From assembly GCA_024701455.1 (NCBI GenBank), contig JABXYP010000001.1, forward strand, positions 190,001-254,000: a stretch of 64,000 nt of DNA, given 5' to 3'. This DNA is from Bacillus sp. A301a_S52. GTDB taxonomy: Bacteria > Bacillota > Bacilli > Bacillales > Salisediminibacteriaceae. How positions within the stretch are numbered: position 1 is the first letter of the stretch; each line of letters starts with the position of its first letter. Below are positions 43,209-51,879 of the stretch, one piece after another. The notes under the pieces are model-generated. The model was given only the letters and a program-made list of their open reading frames with translations, was not told where the DNA came from and did not search any database. The position numbers and the translations under genes are program-made.

Positions 43209-43346
43209 TTAGGTGAAAAGGCAAAAGAAATAACCTTTGAGCTCCACCTCTAATGCTTGAAGAGAGGCTTCTTTCGGAAGTAGGTTAAAATCATTTAATA
43301 AACACGACATTCCACTGAGGGTTGTCTTTCTTACGTTAAAAGCCAT
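43209..43346 (-). CDS. Possible 45-aa protein of unknown function
   Basis: Beginning MAFNVRKTTLSGMSCLLNDF, it is soluble and lacks a hydrophobic helix. No strong ribosome site is visible, which keeps confidence low. It lies between a repetitive protein gene and a TetR gene. Confidence 0.25.
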   Translation of the reverse strand: MAFNVRKTTLSGMSCLLNDFNLLPKEASLQALEVELKGYFFCLFT

Positions 43347-43367
43347 GTGATACAAGGTTGTAGAAGT

Positions 43368-43925
43368 TTACATAGGATATTCTAATGTTTCTCTTGATAA
43401 GAGAAGGGCGTAATAATTTGCTCCTGCAGCTTGGATAATTGCCCCAATAGTGATGAGCGCCTGCCCACCTTCCTGCCCTCTAACCTCGTATGTGGCCCCA
43501 ATACTTTCCAACCCTGCTCCTAAGCTTTCCAAGGTGTTCCCTAGAGCATACCCGTATTCTTCGGTAGAATAATAACCTGTTGCACTCATGGCAGCTCCCA
43601 TTGATTGAAAAGCATCCCCTAATGCTTCAAGTCGGATGTTCTCTACACCATTTTCCTCATCAATGTCTTGCAAATACGCAGCAATTGAGGCAAGGGCAGC
43701 ACCAGCACCGTCAATCCAGTCTCCTGCAAAATTTAACGGGTTGTCTTCTGGCACTGTCCCAGCGATAGATGTTCCTACTGCTTGTAATCCTTCTCCGATG
43801 CTCACAAGCTTGTTGTTAATATCATCAAATCCGGCGAGAGCCCTTACTTCGGCAGCAGCAGAAATAATCGTTCCAATAGCATTTAACCACGCGCCAACTA
43901 AAAGCTTTTGGTCATCCACTCCCAC
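43368..43925 (-). CDS. Repetitive alanine/glycine-rich protein, DUF6944-like
   Basis: A 185-residue protein from GTG 43925 (TAAGGTG before it; a longer in-frame GTG at 43934 has no room for a site). It consists of about six or seven imperfect repeats of 30 residues of the form G-x-x-L-x-x-x-G-x-x-I, for example LVSIGEGLQAVGTSIAG, GDAFQSMGAAMSATG, GNTLESLGAGLESIG and ALITIGAIIQAAGANYY. From memory it resembles the DUF6944 family of repetitive proteins in Bacillus. Repeats form amphipathic helices, perhaps lying on a membrane or assembling as a shell. There is no signal peptide. Function unknown. Confidence 0.6.
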   Translation of the reverse strand: MGVDDQKLLVGAWLNAIGTIISAAAEVRALAGFDDINNKLVSIGEGLQAVGTSIAGTVPEDNPLNFAGDWIDGAGAALASIAAYLQDIDEENGVENIRLEALGDAFQSMGAAMSATGYYSTEEYGYALGNTLESLGAGLESIGATYEVRGQEGGQALITIGAIIQAAGANYYALLLSRETLEYPM

Positions 43926-44083
43926 AGTAATCACACCTTAACATATCAGTTACTTCTATCTTATTCGTGATATTCAAGTGTGATTGTGCAAACCGTGCAG
44001 GGGGCAGTATCATCTTCAACACTCTGCCCTTGATAAAGGTAAATATCAATGAATTTGTTTTTTCAAGCTTCCATTTACTTAGG

Positions 44084-44206
44084 TCACTTATTTTTCATTT
44101 CCTTTAAAAGGGAAATGATTTCCTCTTGATTAGCATTGTTCTTTTTTAGTTTGCCGTCAATAGATAAGATAGAAACAATGATGGCTATAGCAATAAATAT
44201 CTCCAT
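44084..44206 (-). CDS. Tiny single-helix membrane protein (40 aa)
   Basis: Starts MEIFIAIAIIVSILSIDGKL, one helix, then a charged tail ending NQEEIISLLKEMKNK. AAGGGGG stands about 11 bases before ATG 44206. It has the same plan as the genes at 6763 and 35412. Confidence 0.5.
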   Translation of the reverse strand: MEIFIAIAIIVSILSIDGKLKKNNANQEEIISLLKEMKNK

Positions 44207-44387
44207 TTGTGTTAAGCCCCCTAAGGTGTTATCTACGTAATAGTCTAACATAGATTGGAAAACATTTCTATTTAACTAATGATTTCCGGCCTAAATAAGA
44301 AAAGTAAATGGGAGTGATCTATGAAAATGCCATATGCCAGAAAAGGGGAACCTGTTTTGCGATCATAAATATACTTCTACTTCACAA

Positions 44388-45608
44388 TTAACCATGTTTT
44401 TGTTGTAAAGCAGGTTTCTTTCTATTTGAATTGATCATTCGCCGTAACACTGTTTCCAGAGGACCTCTCAAGGATCTTTTTTCCAGCATGAATGCTAAAC
44501 AGACAGCGGAAAACCAAATGATGACGGCCATGATTGTGATACCTGTACTATTTAACAAACCGCCTAAACCAAGTGCCACTGGAGAGAGGAGGAGCACTAA
44601 CATGGCTTCATTATAAATGTAAAATGTGAGAGAACGTTTTCCTAATGCAGCTATTGCGCGAACAGCTAGTTTATTAGGGTTAAGAGCAGGTCCAAGTAGA
44701 GCGAAGATGGCAGCATAGCCACATCCTCCGGCTAATCCCGTTAACATGTGCACCGCATACACAACACCACCAATAGTTGGATGAATATCCAAAGTAAAAG
44801 CGGAGCTGACAGCATAGGGAAGGGCACCGATGAATGAGAGCGTAATACCTGCCACAGCGATAGAAAGAAGTAATTGCCGATGGCGTTCGGGCTCTGTGAA
44901 GAGCTTTTGTCGTGCTGCCCATACTCCGGCAATAATAGGGATTAATATAGGCATAAGAAAGTGAGCGATGGGGGTTAGTAAAAAGAATGAGAAGCGATCT
45001 TGTACAATATCCATATAACTCGTCATGGCAGTGGTATTGTAAAATGGCTCCCCTGCATGAGCAAAGTACACCCATACGATGGGCATTAAAAAGACAAAAA
45101 AGAACGTTAAGGCTAACAGCGTCCAGTTCATCGCATGGTCTGATCGGAACAATAGCCAGCCTAGTAGAAGGGCTCCGGTGCCATAAATGGCAAGTATATC
45201 GTGGCCGCCAATAATCACAGAGTTCACAAATCCAAAAAGGATTAATAGCCATGCCCGCCGGTGTAATAAACGTTTTGTTCCTTTAACGGTTTGTCCCTTT
45301 GCTAGCTGGCGTTCCACGATCAAAGCCATACCAAACCCAAACAAGACGGCAAACATCGGTCTGGCACGATTATCTACGACTAAGTAACTGACAAAGTTGA
45401 TGATTTTGTCCAAAGTTGTCGCCCCTTCAGGTCTTGTAATGAGTGCAAACCCAGTTGCAGAGGTGCCAAACAATAGCAAAGGAGCATGGGCTAAGAGGAT
45501 AAGTAAAAGCATCGTACCCCGAGCTAAATCAGGTGAAAGGATTCGTTCACTTACAGGGGGAGTAGTGTTTAATCGTTTATTTTCAATATCCACTGAAACT
45601 TTTTTCAT
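44388..45608 (-). CDS. DUF418 family membrane protein
   Basis: A 406-residue integral membrane protein with about ten helices. It has ILSPDLARGTMLLLILLAHA in the N-terminus (the acyltransferase-like DxxRG pattern), FVSYLVVDNRARPMFAVLFGF, the motif GHDILAIYGTGALLLGWLL, and the C-terminal DUF418 domain with LGKRSLTFYIYNEAMLVLLL. AGGAGAGG precedes ATG 45608. Relatives (YxaH/YeiB type) are thought to be membrane transferases or transport factors. Substrate unknown. Confidence 0.82.
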   Translation of the reverse strand: MKKVSVDIENKRLNTTPPVSERILSPDLARGTMLLLILLAHAPLLLFGTSATGFALITRPEGATTLDKIINFVSYLVVDNRARPMFAVLFGFGMALIVERQLAKGQTVKGTKRLLHRRAWLLILFGFVNSVIIGGHDILAIYGTGALLLGWLLFRSDHAMNWTLLALTFFFVFLMPIVWVYFAHAGEPFYNTTAMTSYMDIVQDRFSFFLLTPIAHFLMPILIPIIAGVWAARQKLFTEPERHRQLLLSIAVAGITLSFIGALPYAVSSAFTLDIHPTIGGVVYAVHMLTGLAGGCGYAAIFALLGPALNPNKLAVRAIAALGKRSLTFYIYNEAMLVLLLSPVALGLGGLLNSTGITIMAVIIWFSAVCLAFMLEKRSLRGPLETVLRRMINSNRKKPALQQKHG

Positions 45609-46261
45609 TGTTCAACCTCTCCTTATTTAGTTTATGTGTAGATTGGAGCTTAGTTTAACCGTCATGTTAATATTAATAAGTCCTTCTCGCTGGTGAGTCT
45701 TTTCCTTCTTTTTATAGGTTGGTGTCTTATGTAGTGTCACTTAGAACGTCATTATGTTAGCTTAACTAGTAAGATCTATAAGTGGGAGTAGAACTAAGTT
45801 TAAGCGTTAACTTTCCTTATTAACTTGTTTTCTATAGTATACACTATTAAACCATTAAATTGAAAAAATGCAAAATAAATCAATGCTAAACCTTCTCTTT
45901 GAGTAACTAAAACGTATAATATAAAAAGTTTCTTTCATGTCAGTCGAGTAACTCACATGAAAGAAACCTAGTAAATACATATTTTTGCCGAGTAAGGCGC
46001 TTTTATTTGGCGCCATTTTCAATGTCTTAGCCATAAATTTAGAAAGGGTAACAAGTATTTATCCCCGATTTTAGTTAAAGCGATCTATGCCTTTTAGCGC
46101 CTCAACTTATCTTGTTGAAAGGGCTTTCTGTATTTCTGAGTGTTTGAGATTTGTATGTTCATTTTTACTGTTGGTAGCAGCGACATACGACTGTATGAGA
46201 GAGAAGGTTCGAATTAAGTTTCTAATGTCTCCCCTCAAGCTGAAACCATAATATGATCATG
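45609..46261. other. Gap with one long hairpin
   Basis: AGTTTCTTTCATGT (45927-45940) pairs with ACATGAAAGAAAC (45955-45967), a terminator-like stem with no T-run on plus. It may serve the DUF418 promoter side or end the PPC gene transcript. No coding frame seen. Confidence 0.4.
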
Positions 46262-47215
46262 TCAGTCAATGAGATAACGATAAGCGAAGTTTATCCCTGG
46301 CCTATAGCTGGCTGTTGACGTAAAAAGTCTCTCCACACTTGTGGTGATCGGCCATTGCTGTTTTAACACAAGGTTATTTGGCAGATCGAGGACATAGTTT
46401 AGCCCTACGAATGTTTCATACCAACGTCCAGTTTGATAGGAATAAATGTGTTTCACTTGATTCCCCCAATTACCAGAAGAGCTGGCCGTATAAAATGTAA
46501 TACTAGTCACAAGCGCCGTATCTGGAATCGTCGGTTGGTTTGATAAGTCTAATGTTTGATGAGGAAGCATCCTTCCAACATTCGTGGCGTTATAGTTGAA
46601 GGTCATGGAGGTAGGGGTTGAATAGCTGCCATTTCGCCATGCATTGCCCACGTATAAGCTGTAATCTTCATCGGGATTAAAGCCTTCATAAGGGACTACA
46701 GCTACATACCAAGTGCCTGTTGTTTGAACTGAAAGGTATAACTTTTCGTCTTGATTTCCGGGATTTTCTGAGACTGCATAATTTAAGTTTGGATCGAATA
46801 CATAGAGATCGTAGTCCGTGCCAGTAGGAATGTCTTTTAACAGAAAAGCCACATCTGTTCCCGCAGTTAAGTGGACCCGATACCAGTCGATATCATCTTC
46901 TCTACTAATATTGGCACGAATCGTTGAACCATAAGGTATAGAAGCGGCTGTGTCTATTGTATCATTTGGTTCATAAGGATCATTTTGAGTTGACGCATCG
47001 TGTGTGCTTAGTTCAGGAGCAGCTTTTAGCAAGGTATCGATATCTGTATCTTTCGTCAACGTAGGATTTTCGCTTACGTCACTAAAGGCATCAAATACGG
47101 TAGTGTCAGTTTCTAAATGTGGTAGATTTTGATTTTCATTGGCGTGTACTGACAAACTAGGACTAGTTAAAATAAGAGTCAGGGCAACTACGACTAAAAG
47201 TCTTAATAGCTTCAT
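46262..47215 (-). CDS. Secreted PPC-domain protein
   Basis: A 317-residue secreted protein. Signal peptide MKLLRLLVVVALTLILTSPS ends near SVHA. Residues 85-190 form a bacterial pre-peptidase C-terminal (PPC) domain: DPYEPNDTIDTAASIPYG, EDDIDWYRVHLTAGTDVAFL, TDYDLYVFDPNLNYAVSE and GTWYVAVVPYEG. The last 100 residues are a beta-rich tail with TSMTFNYNATNVGRM and GNWGNQVKHIYSY. No protease domain is present, so it is a stand-alone PPC protein for surface or substrate binding. Confidence 0.75.
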   Translation of the reverse strand: MKLLRLLVVVALTLILTSPSLSVHANENQNLPHLETDTTVFDAFSDVSENPTLTKDTDIDTLLKAAPELSTHDASTQNDPYEPNDTIDTAASIPYGSTIRANISREDDIDWYRVHLTAGTDVAFLLKDIPTGTDYDLYVFDPNLNYAVSENPGNQDEKLYLSVQTTGTWYVAVVPYEGFNPDEDYSLYVGNAWRNGSYSTPTSMTFNYNATNVGRMLPHQTLDLSNQPTIPDTALVTSITFYTASSSGNWGNQVKHIYSYQTGRWYETFVGLNYVLDLPNNLVLKQQWPITTSVERLFTSTASYRPGINFAYRYLID

Positions 47216-47712
47216 TGGTATCCCTCATTTTCATAAATTTTTTAAAACGTAACACCTAATACCGTTTACTCAGTAGAAGTGAAAACCTGTTACAACCAAT
47301 GGATCTCTTAGAACTGCACGTATTAACCGACTGGAAAAGTCATAAGAGGTTAAAATGGACTTTAACGTCTCTGTTACCTCTTTTCCAAGGTCTTTAGTCC
47401 TTGTTTTATCCACTCCTCCTTTCATTTGTAATATCGTCAATGTTTGGAAAATATTGATAAGTATATAGTTCTATATTTATAAAAGGTCATTAGTTATAAG
47501 CTATGTAAAAACTATTAAAATGGAAAAATATTTAAAATAATCTTTTGTTCGTTTTTAGCTAGTAGTCCTCTTCCTCTATTGAGAGGTCATAGTTATTTCA
47601 AAAGTAAGTCGTGACAATAAGCATAAAAAAGATGGTTGGCCACATGGTGTTTTTAGAAATGAGATGCAAGAAACATGGGGGCACTGGAGGAGATGTTAAT
47701 TAAATTAGTAGG
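47216..47712. other. Intergenic stretch before the repeat
   Basis: The PPC gene promoter lies here. No frame or repeat is recognisable until the family 1 copy at 47713. Confidence 0.35.
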
Positions 47713-47866
47713 CTAACAGACAACAGTCCGTCAAGTGCCCGGATCAAAATAGAGAGGAGGGCGAAATCAATTTAGGTGGGGGGAACGTCCGCTAAAGTCC
47801 TGATTAACTCAACTACCATCCATTGGGAGAAGGAGAAAAGCCGCCCTGATTGAAGGTTCGTGTTAT
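47713..47866 (+). repeat. Structured interspersed repeat family 1, copy C
   Basis: Carries ATCAAAATAGAGAGGAGG, CGTCCGCTAAAGTCCTGATT, ACTCAACTACCATCC, then CCCTGATTGAAGGTTCG. The middle arm and the pairing near the start are more diverged than in the other copies. Confidence 0.7.
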
Positions 47867-47947
47867 GAATCTATGAGAGAGTGAACGTTTGAACTTCTCA
47901 TATATCGGTAATGGCAGTTATAACGAGCTGAAAAAGGAGGACTTAAT

Positions 47948-48160
47948 GTGAAAATCGGCATGATTCTCTTATTTGTCGTGTTAGCGGTAGCCCATTTAAC
48001 GACGAGAGAGTACCCGTTTGGCGGCCCTGTTCAAACAGGTTTGGATATTCTATTAGTCATCTTTGGAGCCGTGGTAGTAGGATCATTACTGAATACAATC
48101 ATTTCAAAAAAGCAGCGGGAAGCAAAACCTCCACGAGAGCAAGAGCATACCCACCAATAA
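47948..48160 (+). CDS. Small two-helix membrane protein (70 aa)
   Basis: GTG start 47948 with AAAGGAGG at 47934-47941. Helices MKIGMILLFVVLAVAHL and TGLDILLVIFGAVVVGSLL flank a loop with TTREYPFGGPV; the C-terminus is a charged tail ending in histidines (REQEHTHQ). No family recognised. It follows repeat copy C, and the terminator at 48324 probably closes its transcript. Confidence 0.6.
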   Translation: MKIGMILLFVVLAVAHLTTREYPFGGPVQTGLDILLVIFGAVVVGSLLNTIISKKQREAKPPREQEHTHQ

Positions 48161-48323
48161 GCGTGATAGCCGTTGTTTTTGTGGACGAGCTCTTACAGAC
48201 TGATACGCACATGGAGGTGGCTTACAAAAATGTGAACCCCCACCTGAAACCAATAAAACGTTTAGGTCTAGGTTCAGGTGGTCACCTACTAAATGAAGGA
48301 TACTTGTTTACGAAAAAGAATGA

Positions 48324-48357
48324 CGCCCCCGCGAATGACAGTGGGGGCGCCTTTTTT
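48324..48357. terminator. Bidirectional GC-rich terminator
   Basis: CGCCCCCG pairs with TGGGGGCG over a 10-nt loop and is followed by CCTTTTTT on plus. It ends the gene at 47948 and manA on the opposite strand. Confidence 0.75.
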
Positions 48358-49315
48358 AAGGATGAGATACAATCATCTCTGCGTTTCCTGAAAGATGGTA
48401 CTCTCGAACGCCTGCTGGTATGACAAAATGAGTGCCTTTTGAAATGGTAAACGTGTTGTCGCCGATTGACAGCTGAGCAGTTCCTTCAATGACGCTCACT
48501 TGCAAATAATCATGTTCTGCTTGGCATTGTGCTTCACCGTTTAACTGCCAGTGGTAAACCGTAAAATAGTGTTCTTGCACAAGTCTTTTCTCTGTTAATC
48601 CGCCATTAATAGCCTCTGTCTGCACAACATCTGCATCTGTGTGTGGAGCAATTGTCACATCTTTCGCTCGTTCCAAATGCAGCTCCCTTCCTTGGCCAGA
48701 TGCATCCTTTCGATCGTAATCGTACACACGATATGTAATATCGGAGCTTTGTTGTGTTTCGAGAATGACGATCCCTTTACCGATCGCATGGATCGTACCG
48801 CTTGGAACATAAACGAAATCGCCCGCTTTTACGTTAACGCGACGTAATAAGCGATTCCATTCCCCCTGATCAATCATGTCTGTTATTTGTTCTTTCGACT
48901 CAGCGTGATGGCCTAGCACAAGCTCAGCTCCTTCTTCAGCACTTAACACATACCAACACTCAGTTTTGCCATAAGGTACCCCTTCTACATCTCGTGCAAA
49001 TGAATCATTAGGGTGAACTTGAACCGATAGATCATCTGCTGCATCTAATATTTTAACGAGGAGTGGGTAGGACTCATCATTATTAGCTTTTTTATTGAAT
49101 AAGTCGCCATGATCTTTCCAGGCGTCAGCTAACGTTTTCCCGGCAAGAGGACCATTTTTAATAACACTCGGCCCATGGGGGTGAGCCGAAATGACCCAAG
49201 CTTCTCCCGTTTGAAGAGAAGGAATGTCATAATCAAATTCATCTTTTAACTTCGACCCTCCCCAAATCCGTTCTTGGAATACTGGCTGTAAAAAGAGTGG
49301 TTCAGTCGTATACAT
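48356..49315 (-). CDS. manA: Mannose-6-phosphate isomerase, class I
   Basis: A 319-residue zinc-dependent isomerase. N-terminal LFLQPVFQERIWGGSKLKDE, then AWVISAHPHGPSVI, the zinc ligands in SVQVHPNDSFARDVEG, KTECWYVL and YVPSGTIHAIGKGIVILE with a further zinc histidine. ATG 49315 has GGAGG eight bases away. It converts mannose 6-phosphate to fructose 6-phosphate. It is separated from manP by repeat copy D. Confidence 0.93.
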   Translation of the reverse strand: MYTTEPLFLQPVFQERIWGGSKLKDEFDYDIPSLQTGEAWVISAHPHGPSVIKNGPLAGKTLADAWKDHGDLFNKKANNDESYPLLVKILDAADDLSVQVHPNDSFARDVEGVPYGKTECWYVLSAEEGAELVLGHHAESKEQITDMIDQGEWNRLLRRVNVKAGDFVYVPSGTIHAIGKGIVILETQQSSDITYRVYDYDRKDASGQGRELHLERAKDVTIAPHTDADVVQTEAINGGLTEKRLVQEHYFTVYHWQLNGEAQCQAEHDYLQVSVIEGTAQLSIGDNTFTISKGTHFVIPAGVREYHLSGNAEMIVSHP

Positions 49316-49340
49316 CTTGTAAAACCTCCATAATAAAGAA

Positions 49341-49485
49341 TTTATCACATAACCGTCCTAAGACTCCCGGCTAAGAGCTACAGCTATTTCAGTCGGGAGC
49401 AAACGGACGCTAATGTCTTGATTGACTCAACTACCAATCAGTGTGAGAGGGAAGAACCCTCCCACTGATTGAAGGTTCGTTATAT
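49341..49485 (+). repeat. Structured interspersed repeat family 1, copy D
   Basis: The most regular copy: TTTATCACATAACCGTCC, a CTCCCG...CGGGAG arm, AAACGGACGCTAATGTC, GACTCAACTACCAATCA, then a hairpin of CAATCAGTG with CACTGATTG enclosing GAGGG/CCCTC. It lies between manA and manP. Confidence 0.8.
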
Positions 49486-49555
49486 CATCTTAAAGGGAGC
49501 ATAAGGCTCTCTTAAGCTGGGCTAACGGACTTGTAAAGGACCCCTAACGGATTGG

Positions 49556-51496
49556 TTAGTGAATGGTATCGAGCAAGTCATAAGCTTCTTCTGCTGAAGT
49601 GACTGCAAGAAGCTGTTCCCTAAATTGTTCGTCCATGAGTTTGCGGGACAGCATTTGTAGAATTTTTAAATGATCATTACCTGTGGCTTGTTCAGGAACG
49701 GCGATCATAAAAATCAATTTGGCATCACTTCCATCAGGACTTTGCCAATTAACACCGGTACGGTTAATACCAAAAGCAATGGCTGGCCGTTTCACAGCAG
49801 CGGATTTTCCATGAGGGATGGCGATATTCATACCAAGACCTGTAGAGCTTTGGGCTTCGCGGCGAAGGATTGCCTCCTGAAAATCATTAGCAGATGATAG
49901 AATATCCGCTTTATCTAATTTATCAATTAATGACGAGATGACCTCATCTCGTGTGCGACCTGCTAAATCAGTATCAATCAAATGTAAGTCTGTAATATCC
50001 GTCAGTTTTTGTACTTGTGAATTAGACGCATTCACATCGTTATTAGGTAGGGTCTGCGTCTGCTTTGTGCCATTCAGACTTGCACTTGCTGTTTGAGGTA
50101 AAGCATCCACATCCTTTTTCAATGCAGTTACCATAAACGCCGTCACAAGAACCCCAATAATCGCGGCCACAAAGAACATCAAGACATTGTCTACGGCTCC
50201 TAATACCGCAACAATCGGACCTCCGTGCGCCACCCTGTCACCAACATTAGCCATCATCGCAATGACAGAACCCACCATAGAACCAGTCACAATACTTGGA
50301 ATAACGCGTAACGGGTCTTGAGCGGCGAACGGGATGGCCCCTTCAGTAATCCCGAAGAATCCCATCGTAAATGAGGCTTTGCCAGCTTCTCGCTCTGTGG
50401 CAGTGAACTTTCGCTTGTTAATAAATGTAGCGAGACCTAAACCGAGTGGTGGAATACAAATCGCCACAGCAATCGGTCCCATAATACTATAATTACCTTC
50501 AGCAATCATCGCTGCGCCGAATAGAAAAGCCACTTTATTAAATGGACCACCCATATCCACCGCAATCATGGCCCCAAGAATAAGGGCTAACACGATTGAA
50601 CTACCGCCTTGCATGCTGGCGAGCCATAATGTCAATGATTCAAATACTTGGGCGACAGGAGCACCAATCACATAAATGAATAACAAACCGATAATGGCAC
50701 TTGAAATGATTGGAATAAAAATAATTGGCATAACAGGTTGAACAGACTTTGGCACCTTTATCTTTTTAATGGCTAACGCGACGTATCCTGCTAAAAAGCC
50801 TGCGAGGATCCCCCCGATAAAACCAGCTCCTGCTTCACTTCCATAAAAGTCCCCGGTTGCGGCAATATAGCCGCCGATCATTCCTGGAACAAGTCCGGGG
50901 CGATCTGCAATACTAACAGCAATAAATCCGGCTAAGATAGGAATCATAAACATAAAGGATGTAGCACCTAGGCTTTCAACTTGTTTCCATATTGAATCTT
51001 CTGGAATAACGAGGCCTCCCGGTGTCTGCTCCCCGCCAAGCGTCAAGGCCAGAGCAATTAACAACCCCCCGACCACGATGAATGGGACCATGTACGAGAC
51101 GCCATTCATTAAGTGACGATAAATCGGATTTTCTTTGCGTTGGTCTTTTCCTGACGCCTCTGAAGCAGTCAATTCTGCTTTATACAAAGGGGCATCTCCT
51201 TCTTGAATTCGCTTAATGAGCTTTTCTGGTTGACGAATCCCTTCTTGAACACCAGTGACAATCACTTTCTTACCAACAAATCGCTCCTTCGACACCTCTT
51301 TATCTGCGGCTATAATGATCCCATCTGCTTCAGCAATCTCTTGATCTGTTAACGCGTTCTCCACCCCAATGGAACCTTGCGTCTCGACCTTAATATCGAC
51401 GCCGAGAGCTTTTCCTGCTTTTTGCAAGTTTTCAGACGCCATGTACGTATGCGCAATCCCAACTGGACAAGCCGTAACAGCCAATATTTTTCCCAT
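49556..51496 (-). CDS. manP: Mannose PTS transporter EIIBCA (ManP-like)
   Basis: A 646-residue fructose-family PTS permease with domain order B-C-A. EIIB: AVTACPVGIAHTYMASENL with phospho-Cys10. EIIC: about residues 125-460, with ten membrane segments and SYMVPFIVVGGLLIALAL, AAIVDMGGPFNKVAFLF-type AVDMGGPFNK, GFFGITEGAIPFA. EIIA: about residues 500-646, NIAIPHGKS with phospho-His562. AGGAGG precedes ATG 51496. With manA and manR nearby it takes up and phosphorylates mannose. Confidence 0.9.
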   Translation of the reverse strand: MGKILAVTACPVGIAHTYMASENLQKAGKALGVDIKVETQGSIGVENALTDQEIAEADGIIIAADKEVSKERFVGKKVIVTGVQEGIRQPEKLIKRIQEGDAPLYKAELTASEASGKDQRKENPIYRHLMNGVSYMVPFIVVGGLLIALALTLGGEQTPGGLVIPEDSIWKQVESLGATSFMFMIPILAGFIAVSIADRPGLVPGMIGGYIAATGDFYGSEAGAGFIGGILAGFLAGYVALAIKKIKVPKSVQPVMPIIFIPIISSAIIGLLFIYVIGAPVAQVFESLTLWLASMQGGSSIVLALILGAMIAVDMGGPFNKVAFLFGAAMIAEGNYSIMGPIAVAICIPPLGLGLATFINKRKFTATEREAGKASFTMGFFGITEGAIPFAAQDPLRVIPSIVTGSMVGSVIAMMANVGDRVAHGGPIVAVLGAVDNVLMFFVAAIIGVLVTAFMVTALKKDVDALPQTASASLNGTKQTQTLPNNDVNASNSQVQKLTDITDLHLIDTDLAGRTRDEVISSLIDKLDKADILSSANDFQEAILRREAQSSTGLGMNIAIPHGKSAAVKRPAIAFGINRTGVNWQSPDGSDAKLIFMIAVPEQATGNDHLKILQMLSRKLMDEQFREQLLAVTSAEEAYDLLDTIH

Positions 51497-51526
51497 CGCT
51501 ATTTCCTCCTCTATTAAAACTAATCA

Positions 51527-51540
51527 TGTTATCGCTTACT
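51527..51540 (-). promoter_or_regulatory. cre-like site upstream of manP
   Basis: The minus-strand sequence AGTAAGCGATAACA differs from the cre consensus (TGTAANCGNTNWCA form) at the first position only. It is about 30 bp upstream of the manP start, where it could mediate CcpA repression. Confidence 0.45.
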
Positions 51541-51606
51541 TATATCTTAATGGAGGAACCCGGACTTAAAATTTTTAGTTTTTACCGGAAGTCATAGTAA
51601 AAATAA

Positions 51607-51768
51607 ATTTATCACAGATAAGCGTCCGTAAACCCCCCCGGCTCAAAATAGTGAGAAGAGCTAAAGCGAATTCAGTCGTGAGCAAACGGACGCTAATGTC
51701 CTAATTGACTCAACTACCAATCAGTGTAAGAAGGGAGAAACCTCCACTGTTTGAAGGTTCGTTTTATT
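51607..51768 (+). repeat. Structured interspersed repeat family 1, copy E
   Basis: Contains TTTATCACAGATAAGCGTCC, GGCTCAAAATAG with a later TGAGC, AAACGGACGCTAATGTCC, GACTCAACTACCAATCA and TTTGAAGGTTCGTTTTATT. It lies between manR and manP. Confidence 0.8.
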
Positions 51769-51879
51769 AACGCTTACAATCTCTTTTTGCTGTAAAACAT
51801 CAGGAGCGGTGCTAGTAGTTATTAGCGCACTATGACGCATGTGGCATCGGCTACCTCAGATGTTACGTAGAAGAATCAA

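Noticed and set aside
44680..45252. A 190-codon frame within the DUF418 gene
   Set aside because: Same strand, other frame; composition (Cys, Arg, Ser rich) is that of a shadow.
48190..48290. Inverted repeat CCACCTGAA...TTCAGGTGG
   Set aside because: The arms are separated by a loop with no T-run and no adjacent gene start; it may be a chance or terminator-associated stem, so no separate call was made.
48163..48423. An 86-codon plus-strand reading frame
   Set aside because: It crosses a terminator hairpin and the manA 3' end, lacks a ribosome site and resembles no family.
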